Source: Gautieria morchelliformis (lineage: Eukaryota; Basidiomycota; Agaricomycetes; Gomphales; Gomphaceae). Taken from it: DNA of 64,000 nucleotides. Shown here piece after piece: positions 25,353 through 35,367 of this stretch. Location of the stretch: assembly GCA_015179125.1 (NCBI GenBank), contig WHVA01000012.1, positions 372,001 through 436,000 on the forward strand. Direction: 5' to 3'. The translations under genes were made by a program, and so were the position numbers. A model generated the notes under the pieces. It did not search any database, was not told the DNA's origin, and saw only the letters and a program-made list of their open reading frames with translations. Numbering within the stretch: the first letter of the stretch is position 1; the number at the start of each line of letters is the position of its first letter.

Positions 25353-25995
25353 TTTGATACGCGTAGATAACCGCATAGATAACCCTTTTAGTCTGCCCGG
25401 AGATGCATCTCCCGTAGCGCCACAGGGTCTATAATAACTGTGTGCCCTGAATGTCATAGAAAGCTGGATCTGCGCGTGGACAATAATGGCTCACCCAGAG
25501 CGCAGCGCTTGGATGGCGGTAAGACCTCTGTGGACGCGAGCTGGAAGCGCGAAACGCTCGAGCTCCGGAGGTGGCCACCGTCGTCTGGTCGCCGCCGGAT
25601 CCACCTGTTGGCTGTGAGGTTGCCCGCGGAGAAGAGAATGATGCGACAGCTTCCTGAATATTGCTTCTCATAATTCGAAGCGGCCCTGCATCTCAGAAAA
25701 GGTATAATGGTGGATCACTAATCGCCTCCCAGTGCTTGCCGCCACGTGGGTATCCGCCGAGAGATCCTGCTGTGATTGCAGTATCGTATGAAGGCTGACT
25801 CATTCGCATAATGACTCCTGCGCTCATAACTCATATCCAAATTCCCTGGCACAGCAGTGATGGATGGTTGACATAGCCCAGTACAGGGCTCCGGCTGACC
25901 GTAGAAGTGACAACTCCATGCCTTGGTTACCAACTGCTGGACTGGTGCCACCGTATTCGCATCGCTCTTAGATCCTGTCTCCCCCAATGCCGGAC
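25353..25995. other. Intergenic, no gene seen
   Basis: About 0.64 kb between the amidase stop and the promoter of the first GNAT gene. Short frames on both strands have no recognisable motif. Confidence 0.5.
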
Positions 25996-26004
25996 GTATA
26001 TAAG
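25996..26004 (+). promoter_or_regulatory. TATA box of the first GNAT gene
   Basis: GTATATAAG lies about 80 bases upstream of the ATG at 26081, followed by a CT-rich leader (26020-26070) typical of fungal core promoters. Confidence 0.55.
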
Positions 26005-26080
26005 CTCGTTTGTTCTCCCATTGCTCCTCACCTACTTCCGACAACCTCTAGCCACCCTCTCCTCCTCCTATATCCTTATA

Positions 26081-27231
26081 ATGCCTGGAATCGCTCAGTA
26101 CAAGCCTGCCCATACATCGGCTCTTGGCATCTATCTTTCTACATACACTTCAGCCCGTTCCCTCCCCAGACATGTCTGGACTGCCCTCCAAGAAAACGAA
26201 CGCGCTGCAAACGTCATCCTGCCCCACGCCCTTGCTAGCATTTGCAAGGAGGACATTCCGGGCCAGCTCTGGATCACATGCGAAACCGCCCTCACTCCCA
26301 ATGCTGAACCTCAGCTCGAGTTTATTTTGAGCTGTGTCAAATGGCAAATGGGCACCTATCCCATTTTTATTGTTTCCACCCTCCCCACCTCGTCTCTCAC
26401 CCCCGCCTTCCTCGCTCCCCGCGTAGCCATGTTAGCTGCCGAACTGCAGGTCTGGGTCCCCTCGAGCCGGGTATACTCGATATTCGCCCCCGCTCCCCTC
26501 ACGAAAGCCTTTTCACAAGCATGGTCCAACGTGACTGGCGTCGAGCTCGAGGATCAGCCTTACTACGCTGCACGGTTTACAAACTGCTCCAGGAGAACAT
26601 TTGTCGACCGGTCTCTGACATTGCTCCCGGATTGTGTCTACAATCTTCGCCTTGCTTGTGAGGACGATATCCCGGCGGTGGCTGCCTTGTGCAAGGGTTT
26701 CGCATCCGATGCTGTCCGTGCTCTTTATGCAAACTATATCATGCCTGAACTCACAGTCTTGTATAGGACCCCTTCATCCTAGACGATGCTGGAGCATTGA
26801 ACGAGGCAACTTACCTCGTCAACAACAAAATTGCCTGGGTACATGAAGTACTTCGAAACGGCGCCTCGGAACTCGCTTGCCTGGTCGCAACCACTCGAAA
26901 CAGCGACAACGTGGCCACCATTTCAAAAGTATATACTCCTCCGGCATGGAGAAAGCGGGGATGTGCCGAGCGTCTCGTTCGCAGAGTATGCAAACAGTCA
27001 GTGCGCCTAACTGTCGCCAGTTGGCACTTGAAAGCTCACAGCCAACTTTGCAGCTTCTTGGTTACGCAACGGAAGCAGTGGGTTGTGTTATATGTGGCGC
27101 ACAACAATCCAGCGGCAGCCAAAGTCTACGACAAAGTCGGGTTCACTGGGTTGTGTGGAAAACCGCGCGCGGACGGCGTAGACGACTGGCTCGAGATTGG
27201 ATGCCGCAATGCAGAAATTGGCCACTGGTAG
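26081..27231 (+). CDS. GNAT N-acetyltransferase, paralogue 1
   Basis: A protein of about 350 residues with a C-terminal GCN5-related acetyltransferase domain. The N-terminal part (MPGIAQYKPAHTSALG onward) is lineage-specific and includes SRVYSIFAPAPLTKAFSQAW, shared with paralogue 2. Acetyl-CoA binding motif A is ISKVYTPPAWRKRGCAERLV, and motif B includes QWVVLYVAHNNPAAAKVYDK. The end, IGHW, is also shared. Two introns are inferred: one near 26763-26794 with TAG acceptor before DDAGALNEATYLV, one near 26998-27053 inside the domain. Substrate is unknown. It may be cytosolic as no targeting sequence is seen. Confidence 0.82.
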
Positions 27232-28059
27232 ACTGCCGCCAGGAGACAAAATTAATTCCGCCACTTTTATTAACTAACATCAAAGCGTGTCGATCTATTT
27301 ATCTATCAAGTTTCAATCGGGCCCAGTCGCACGAGTCAAATTTGTCCTCGTTATCATCAGAGCCGTCTCAATCTCTCCCCTCTTCCGAGCGCCGCTTCCC
27401 CTCCAGACATCTATATTTTACTAGTTCACTCTCGATGTATCGTTAACACAAAATTTCCAAGGGAATAAATAAACCATTATTCACTATACTTGAACGCAGT
27501 AGCATAGCATTGCGTAGTATTAATACAACCCCCTAACTGCTCACAGGGCCTCTTGCTTGTAACCACACGGCCCGATCCGAATTTAATATTGTCAGATTGA
27601 GGATTCCGCATGGTGTACTATACCTCACCGCCATGGAGGTGTCCGTGAACCCCGCAGCCAAACCCGTCTACTAATAAACTCTACCTTGACTACCCACGGC
27701 TGTGCGTCCTGACTCGGGAATGGGTGCCCTCACACAACGTTGCCATTACTTATAGTGTCGACACGGACACCACCATTCTGGAACATGGATGACGTAAGGA
27801 GTGGCAGGCAACTGATGATGCTGCTGATGCATGGACTCGATCTTTGATTGGACGATGATACCAAGATGTTTCATTCTCTGTTACCGTCACCGAGGTTGTT
27901 GATCGCGACGAGCTGGCTGAAGATTTTCCACCGTTCAACCCGGGAATCGGCCTTCCTCCTCGCAGACTTTTTTGATGACGCCCGCGCATCGTTAGGGCTT
28001 TTAGCCCTTTAAGCTTCTGAAGATCTAATATTGGGCTTGAGGCTCATTAACTGGCGTCA
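27232..28059. other. Intergenic or 3' part of an unknown gene
   Basis: No conserved coding sequence. A minus-strand frame (27750-27989) and an overlapping one encoding LPATPYVIHVPEWWCPC could be 3' exons of the weak gene starting at 28527, but this is not supported by any family match. Confidence 0.3.
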
Positions 28060-28527
28060 CGGGAACGTGGCACTTTGGATCGTAGTGTGGGACAAGGAGC
28101 TGTGAACGCAGTGATCATCGATATCTCCCGCCGTGCCAAATTCCTTGGCAATCTCGATGAGGTACCTGGTGCCCATGTGACGATCAAGCTTCAAGTTCCT
28201 TCACGTCGGTGGATGCGGTTTCCCTGGCAGAAATGGGTTCATTCTCGAATAAATCTCAGCTGCGCAGCGAGCCTTCCGCCTTTAGCTATGTCCGTCGTGA
28301 TCATCCCAGACTGTTGATCTAACAAAAGAATCAGTTTCATCATCGTTTCTCAAGAAATCCATTGTAAAAGCAAGCTCCTCACTTACCACGTCGGAGGACT
28401 CCCTATCAACGTTGCGGGTGCGAAACCTCGAGTCTTCAGATGCGTGGCTCCCAGGGCAACTGGAGGAGATAGAAGAACAACAACCAGTGTGCTCTATATC
28501 CAGATCTTCTTCCTCCAGTTTCGACAT
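28060..28527 (-). CDS. Weak gene candidate, function unknown
   Basis: The minus strand opens with MSKLEEEDLDIEHTGCCSS (ATG at 28527) and carries a textbook donor GTAAGTGAGG at 28386. An acceptor TTGTTAG follows 68 bases on, which is the right intron size. Past it, plausible coding pieces read MITTDIAKGGRLAAQL and RYLIEIAKEFGTAGDIDDH. The frames do not join in one obvious way and I recognise no family. The 3' end is not known. It may be a real orphan gene between the two GNAT paralogues, or chance. Confidence 0.25.
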
Positions 28528-29263
28528 CAGGTGTGACCAGACAAGGTTCCACCCCAGACCATTAGAGGCAAGAACAGCTTCACGTGCGAGTACTTTGTTG
28601 AATAAGGACGTTTCTGCTCAAACATAGTTCCTAGTTGAGAATGAGTGTGGTCGAACTTTCGACGTCATACAATAATGTGCTGTAGACCTAGAGAGCGTCG
28701 TGTTGACCTAGAGAAACCGTGTCGGCTTGCGAACTTCAGAGTTAATTGTTCAATGTGTTCATACAATTCGAATGGGAGTACTTGCTACTCTTGCCACTTG
28801 CAAGAAGGGTGCAAAGTAATACTAATTTCGCCACAACTTTTGTTTTCAGTATCTGAACCTAAACCCGGACAGGACGGTCGAGGGGGAAGCTGGGGCCAGC
28901 TCTTAGATGTCATAGTAGATACTCAAGCTAGCAAAAGAAACCGGCGCGAGAGATAACCCAGAACTTGAACTTAGCTAGCTATCTATCCCTGGCCGAATTA
29001 ACAATATTCTAGACTTTGTTGCTACGCGTGAGCACGCCACGCCACCACCCGTAAAGCAGGCAAGGGCCACTGCAGAATAATTATGGGACCACTACACTAC
29101 CTCTAGCCTCTGCTGGCTTTAAAAACTCCTCCTATAGTCGATACCCTTTTCACTGCGGCTGTCTCACCTACCCGCGACCATAACCCGCGCCTTAAATGTC
29201 CCACCTCCGGTAACAAACAAACATACGACACCTTGCACTCTCCCACATCATATCACATACGCT
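28528..29263. other. Intergenic, no gene seen
   Basis: About 0.74 kb between the weak candidate and the next plus-strand gene. A TTTAAAA element near 29119 followed by a C/T-rich leader could be the promoter of the gene at 29264. Confidence 0.4.
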
Positions 29264-30025
29264 ATGCCCGCCCTCTTCTCCTTCCTGTGTTCTGCGTGCC
29301 TCCTTCCGCAGAGAATCCTGACTCGCGTCCTTCGATCGATGGCTCACGAGTTTTCTTCACTCTTCCTCACCTCCACTCAGTCCTCGTCGCTTGAGCACAC
29401 TGCAACCCAGACAGACGACACCAGGAGGTTGTACATGCGAGCCGCGAACGAGGCAAGAAGGCAGGCCCTTCGAACTCGCCGTCATTTCGACATGCATGGC
29501 CCTCCAGATTGGGTCGACCCAGCATTGGTGCGTCTCATGCTAAGTTGACGCACAATCCCCACTGATTGGCTCGCACAGTCAATCCTGCCACATATCGGGC
29601 TCCTCCAAGAGGATAGTTACTGTCGTGGTTTCATTCCTTCTCCATGTCCCTTCCTGGCGCCCCATATTCTTATATCCGAACCCTTGGTTCCTGATGTGTA
29701 TCCTGACATCGCATGGACCAGCATCCTGGAATGTCAAGACCAGGATTATGGGGATCGCCTGGTTGTAGCTGAGGCACCATCTCTGGGCAGTCCCCGTCCT
29801 CGAGTGTTCAATCCTGCGCCCCAGGCGACTATGGAGGCAGATGAGGTCCCCGGCCGAACGTGTTGGGGTTCTCCAGCTTCGAACATTCCAGGGTTGGAAT
29901 GCGACTCTGCCAGTGACGGTGAATCGGGTAGTGAATTTAGTGAGTGCCCGACGGGTGAGGATACTGCTTTCGTCCCGACATTCTGGATCGATGAAGACTT
30001 GCCTGGGCTCCCTGCAGACTGGTAG
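29264..30025 (+). CDS. Hypothetical acidic protein, two exons
   Basis: Starts MPALFSFLCSACLLPQ, a hydrophobic Cys-containing beginning that could be a weak signal or anchor sequence. ATQTDDTRRLYMRAANEARR and FDMHGPPDWVDPAL follow. An intron (about 29528-29579, GTGCGT..CACAG) joins it to SILPHIGLLQEDSYCRGF. The second exon is acidic and Pro/Ser-rich, with PGLECDSASDGESGSEFSEC, and ends PTFWIDEDLPGLPADW at 30025. The single clean intron and consistent acidic composition argue that it is real. No domain is recognised; it is probably a lineage-restricted agaricomycete protein. Confidence 0.55.
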
Positions 30026-30952
30026 CTTGCTGCGGCTTGAATAACGTACTCATATCAATACGTCTGTCTCATTTAATATAAGTTTTTCGGCGTCTTCCTC
30101 TTCAAAGTGGCTGCAGGAACTGATGCTAAGATTCGGAAGCCGGTGCTTCCAGTGGCTATGAGGACATATAGGCGTAAGGACGCGTTAGTGAATGAAAGGT
30201 AAGCCAGAATATCCGGGAACATCAGAGGGTTGAACTACCTAAGATATCGTCGCATCGAGGCGTGTGACGGTGACACTAGATGTGACCGTATGATGACATT
30301 TTCGAGGCAAGTTTTTAGGTCAACTTTGTCCTGATCTTGGTCTCACAAGTATTTGACCGAACTATTCCAAGCCAAATTCGCAGAGCCGTATATTTATCGA
30401 TTATGAATTGACGATGCCGACTCGGATTGGAGTCTCGGTCCGACGCATGGTTATGGAATTTACTGATGGCATCGTATAAGCAAGTCTCTTGGAGATGTCA
30501 AAATAAAACTCAATGATACTGGTCGTTTTCTCCCCGCCCTGTATCTGTCTCCAGGCTTTTCGTCAAAAATACTTACTGTACTTCCATCCTGTCAGGTTCT
30601 CTGGTGCAAAACGGATGTTATATATCAGACCGCCTTTTTTAAAATTGATTTAATTGATGTTCATTTCAAATATAAATCACGAGGACGCTACTTGTTCTTA
30701 TTTTTGGTCAAAGTGACAAGCTACTTCTGTATCCAGGCCCCTCTTCTATCAAGAAGCTCGACGAAGTTCGAAGACTGGTAGGAACCCTCTCTGAAAGCAC
30801 AAGCACAGTCGCTACCTCCTTGCTCACGGCCTGGTACATCTAACTCATCGCTCCAGCGCGTGTAGCCTTACGGTAAATATTAAAGGAGTCGCGACAACAG
30901 CTTCTCTATGGGTATGAAATGGAGAAGACCACTGTTCCATTAGTAGCTCGGA
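30026..30952. other. Intergenic, no gene seen
   Basis: Region between two convergent genes, with an AT-rich part near 30620-30700. No repeat or gene is recognised. Confidence 0.5.
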
Positions 30953-32056
30953 TCACCAGTGACCCCGGCAAGTCCCTCTGAAACCCACCTCCAACCACTC
31001 TTCTACCTCTTCTTCCCTGTCTTCTCGCTCGTCACCAACGAACCCAACCCGACTATAAACCTTAGCCGCGGGGTTTCTGTTGCCAACATAGAGGACGACA
31101 CGCTGCTTTCCCAAGGTGTGAAGCATTTCCCACACTACTTTCGTCAGCAGTCGTTCAGCACAACCCCTTCTTCTCCGCACGACACAGGTGTAGACTTTGG
31201 TGACCGTGGCGACATTCGGTGAGACACGAGCAACCGCCACCATGGTGGCTATTTGACCCCCATCAGTCTCGTAGACCCATACCTGGTGATTGAGTATAAG
31301 CTCTGTCGCTTCTCGTATAGCTTCATCGTACGAGAGTGGGTAGTAGACTGACGTCTCCGAGAACTCTTTACAGAGTTCCCCGATCGTCAATGTGTCATGT
31401 GGACTCCCCGGGCGAATGCAATCACCCGGCGGCAAAGGTAAACATTCGGCGAGTGTATCCCTCGTTGTGTATAATAGTCTGGCGGCATACAGCGGTTCTA
31501 CCATCTGTGTCACACGGTTGATATGCGACCACCGTCTCGAAAAATTCTTCGTGAGGGAGGTGGGGCCAAAGACGGAGAACACGCGCGTGACGGGGACGGT
31601 GGCTGCCAGACATTCAACCAGCATGACAATCTGATGGTCTAGATGCTCTCGAGTGGTCTGTGACGGCGTCGAGCTGGACCATAGGAATATAGGCTGGGGT
31701 CCAAAAGAACCATCCGTACAGGACAGTATGATGTCAAGATACGGTGCTCGCCCCTCGTTCTTGGACCAGCAGGTGAACCACAGATAGCCGTCGGAATGGC
31801 CGTCCCTCGGTATCCTCGGTGATACGCTTGCTATATTGGAATGGACCTGGGAGCCATCGTGGGGTTTTAGTACCTCCTTCTCGACTCTGCCTGGGGTGGC
31901 CCTGATGGCTCGCTCAAGGGAAACCACCTTGAGTGCGTAAGGAAAAATAGTGTTTGCAGTAGACTCCCGTTTAGAAAGCCAAGGCCAGGCAGCATTAAGG
32001 AAGCCGCTTGCAGTTCGATGTGTAAGAACCTGAATGGTAGACGAGCGGACAGGCAT
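30953..32056 (-). CDS. GNAT N-acetyltransferase, paralogue 2 (apparently intronless)
   Basis: One uninterrupted frame of 367 codons. It shares with paralogue 1 the middle block (RVFSVFGPTSLTKNFSRRWS), motif A (VTKVYTCVVRRRRGCAERLL), motif B (QRVVLYVGNRNPAAKVYSRV) and the last residues GHW. It is therefore the same family of GCN5-related acetyltransferase with a family-specific N-terminal half. It has about 30 extra residues around EKEVLKPHDGSQVHSNIASV that paralogue 1 lacks. Lack of introns contrasts with paralogue 1 and with most genes here. A TATATATTA element lies about 40 bases upstream of the ATG. Substrate unknown. Confidence 0.82.
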   Translation of the reverse strand: MPVRSSTIQVLTHRTASGFLNAAWPWLSKRESTANTIFPYALKVVSLERAIRATPGRVEKEVLKPHDGSQVHSNIASVSPRIPRDGHSDGYLWFTCWSKNEGRAPYLDIILSCTDGSFGPQPIFLWSSSTPSQTTREHLDHQIVMLVECLAATVPVTRVFSVFGPTSLTKNFSRRWSHINRVTQMVEPLYAARLLYTTRDTLAECLPLPPGDCIRPGSPHDTLTIGELCKEFSETSVYYPLSYDEAIREATELILNHQVWVYETDGGQIATMVAVARVSPNVATVTKVYTCVVRRRRGCAERLLTKVVWEMLHTLGKQRVVLYVGNRNPAAKVYSRVGFVGDEREDREEEVEEWLEVGFRGTCRGHW

Positions 32057-33587
32057 GATAGGCAGGGGGAGGGACTTTAGACCATGACTCCTCTAATATA
32101 TACGATAGCGCAACTGAGATTGGCTGTGCGTGCAAAAAATGGCTCACAGGAGTCAAAGTTAAACGAGCCAGATACCCCATAGTTGCCATGGACAATACAT
32201 GGCGAGCGGGGATCATTACCGTAATGTCTGCCATTGGCTAGCATATTGAACAGGGTGGCCATGAGCCAGAGGGATATTGATGCCAGCTTAATTGCTATAG
32301 TTTGTGCCTGCTCGGCGCTGCCGCAGTCATCGTTGCAACTGTGAAATCTCCTGAGTCCAAGTCCGCCACCGTACACCAACTTAATGTCCAATTAATAAAT
32401 GGCCGCTGGTAGTTAACCAGAACCAGATCAACTACTCTTACATACGCTTCTAATAATGCTCCAATTATCAATCCAGTATTCAGCCCTATTTTCAATTCCC
32501 TTCCTATTTATTTTATACATAAACCTCTTTCTAATGGGTAATAAAAGAAAAAGTATCCCTGGAGAGACCTTATGAAGGATTTTTGACCTGGTTCATAGAG
32601 GTAACACAAAAGATTACTATTGACCTGGTTCATAGAGTCATTAGGTCAAGAGTTTTACACTCATGGAGCATTATGGTTAATTTTATGTAGTTTAATCTGA
32701 TTACTTTCCCTAGTTGCTCCTATCTTTATATCTAGAAACAATAATTTTCTTTCTCTCCTTCAAATGGTCTTGAAAATTTGAAAAATTAAATTTGAAGGTT
32801 AGGTCCAATACCACCGGGGGTGGGTTGAAGGTCTTGTTATGCTCGGAGACATAAAGTCACTCACTGGCCGACGACCCTAAAGATATCAAAATGGGATGTC
32901 TTGAGAATGAATTAGCTCGCGAGATCAGTCTACATATTTTCCTTTGGACACTGATGATCTAGAGTTGGCTCACGAGACAAAGCCCCTGGGAGAGTACAAA
33001 GAGCAGCCGCGTATAGCTACCGGCGCCTGCGTAGCGGCCGCCAATAAATCTAATCCCATAAATCCTTCTCTCTTTTTAAATCATCGACCACCTGACCGAT
33101 GCTGCTGCTTACTGCGCGTTCTGGGATCCCGGGTTCTCTCGATGTTTAACCTATAAACTCCCAGCCACTGGCACTCAACATGTCTCATGTTCGTCGTAAT
33201 TGGAGATTGGCACCCCTGACGAAACGAGAGCTGGTGAATGGTCTGCGGGTCTGGTCCCAGAAAAAACGCCATGTTCATAGGCTAGTATTGTAGGTTTTGT
33301 GGCGTTCACTAGTAAAGCTTAGAGTCATGTGGCCAATGGTCCCAAGGACTGAGCTCAAATCACCATGAAGCCACAAACACTGGCAGCTCTTCGCTCCTTT
33401 AACATCCACGTTCTTACCTCAAGGATGATATTGAAGGCTATTGTGGGTTAACGTAATTCAGGCTGTTCTTAGGTTGGAGGCCCCACACACACGCTGCTTT
33501 TAGCTTTCTTCGATGGATTTCTCAGGCTAGTCTGTTAAAACATTGTGCGCTCAGTCTGGGGTGCGGGTACGACCTTGTCATTTCCCC
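32057..33587. other. Intergenic, AT-rich, with a short direct repeat
   Basis: Includes the TATATATTA element of paralogue 2 on the minus strand (32094-32102). From 32400 to 32830 it is AT-rich, with an 18-base direct repeat TTGACCTGGTTCATAGAG at 32583-32600 and 32620-32637. No reading frame resembles a known protein. The 3' part should hold the promoter of the acetate transporter gene. Confidence 0.5.
32583..32637. repeat. Short direct repeat, two 18-base units
   Basis: TTGACCTGGTTCATAGAG occurs twice without mismatch, 37 bases apart start to start, in AT-rich intergenic DNA. It may be a leftover of a transposon or replication slippage. Confidence 0.8.
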
Positions 33588-34942
33588 ATGTCTGACGAAA
33601 AATTCACCACGTCTCATCGCGAACTTGACCTGGAGAAGAATGAAGGGCTCAAGCGCTCCATGACATCTGTGACGCTCACACCAGAGCAGTTCGAGGCTCT
33701 TTACCTGCAGCCGCAGCAAGCAGCAGGTCGCTCAAGTCTCATTCGGAGAGTCGGCAATGCTGCACCCTTGTGGGATTATATGTTTTCATTTTTTCTTTCA
33801 GCTAATGTGATATCGCAGAGGAGTAACAGCTTTCCTGCTAGGTATGCTTGGACCAAAACGGCAGGCACATTAGTGGTATGACCACCATCTAGCACAGACA
33901 CCATTATCTATGGATCTCCTCGGATTCCAAGGCGCAGATGGGAATAGTGGTCTAACTACCCTTGGTGTGAGTCCCTGCATAGCACCTGTAGAGTATGGTT
34001 GAACCAGTATTGTATTTAAGGCATTTTACGGCTGTGCAAGCCTCGGTCTTTATCTTGGCGCAATTTTGGAATGGGCTGCAGGAAATACGTACGTCAAATC
34101 ATTAATTTTTTTTGGCCAATCTGACTTAGTTATTTAACAGTTTCCCCATGGTCATATTCAGCTCGTTTGGTTTGCATACGTTTCGTCTCTTCTCAGCTCA
34201 CGAAGCTAATTAACCCTGAATGTACTATGAAGGTGGTTTCTGGGCTAGCTATGGCATCTTGATCCAACCAACTTTCAGAATAGCTGCTGGGTTTGCCCCG
34301 GCCAACGTAACCGATACCAGTTTTGCGGGAGTCACTGCTACAGCAGCTGGCGCTGCCACTCGCAGTTATAATGCTGGAATCGGATTGTACTTTGTGACCT
34401 GGGCGGTGCTCTGCGTCATTTACACCGTCGCCGCTACTCGAACGTGAGGTTTCTCCTCTGCATAATGTCGTATGTCATCTGACATAGGTTGCAGCAATGT
34501 CCCCTTCTGCATAATTTTCTTCAGTGTGTTTATAGTTCCAAGCACATCCGTTGTCCAGCGCTGACCTGCCATACCAGCGCTGATTATCTCCTTCGGTTTC
34601 TTGGCCGCTGCTCACTGTGAGTCCCAAACGTAACGTTCCATCATAATAAATAAAAACTCACATCACCAGTCCACACGGGCGTCGGACAACTGAGCCAAGC
34701 CGCTATGGAGTTCAAGGTGGCTGGAGGTTTCGGTCTTGTGACGGCACTGGTGAGTTCCACCCTTTGAGCTTCAGCATTCAACGCTGAACACGTTTATGTA
34801 GGCTGGTTTTTGGGTAGACATATCCCTTATCTTGAAAGCCGTCGATTTCCCATTTGAGGTTCCAGTCTTTGATTTATCCGGTCTGAAATTCATGCAGCCA
34901 CGCCGCAAGGTAGAGGACACGGTGAAGGAACGAGCCGACTAG
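33588..34942 (+). CDS. Acetate transporter, GPR1/FUN34/YaaH (Ato) family
   Basis: Six-helix plasma-membrane transporter for acetate and perhaps ammonium. A charged cytosolic N-terminus (MSDEKFTTSHRELDLEKNEG) ends in IRRVGNAAPLW, then introns and TPLSMDLLGFQGADGNSG. GAFYGCASLGLYLGAILEW, FPMVIFSSFG and GGFWASYGILIQPTFRIAAG follow, then the later helices and the tail FMQPRRKVEDTVKERAD. A hydrophilic loop (ANVTDTSFAGVTATAAGAAT) lies between helices, as in basidiomycete members. The usual N-terminal NPxPLGL signature reads NAAPLWD here. Seven or so introns; the ATG at 33588 gives a normal-length product of about 270 residues. Confidence 0.92.
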
Positions 34943-35367
34943 CCATGTAATGTCATAGAGCCCCGAATCATCTAAGTACACTCCGCCGTGAATCTACTCA
35001 GTTGTGTCTATTGGGGTCTATGTTTATAAATTACGGACTTCTGGCCTGTACTTATACTATTAGTATCACACATGTCGACTACCTCAACATCAGAGTATCA
35101 CCCACACCAGTACATACAAGCTCAAATGATAAATTCAAGCATTATGAACCCTAGATTAGGCTCCAATGACCAAGCGAAAGGTAATGAGAGGGTGCGGGAT
35201 GAACAAAACGATGTCCGTGAGTGATAGATAGCGAGTGACAACATTTATATGATATAGCATTAATTCCGCCACCATTTCGTTGCACGTGTAAATGAAGTTG
35301 TTTAGGAACCCAGGAAAAAAATTGGCAGGCCAGGCCATGAAAAGTGTGAAGGCCCACTGGTGCTTGT
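34943..35367. other. Convergent intergenic region
   Basis: Spacer between the stops of the acetate transporter and the Thr-rich protein gene. No further feature is seen. Confidence 0.5.
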
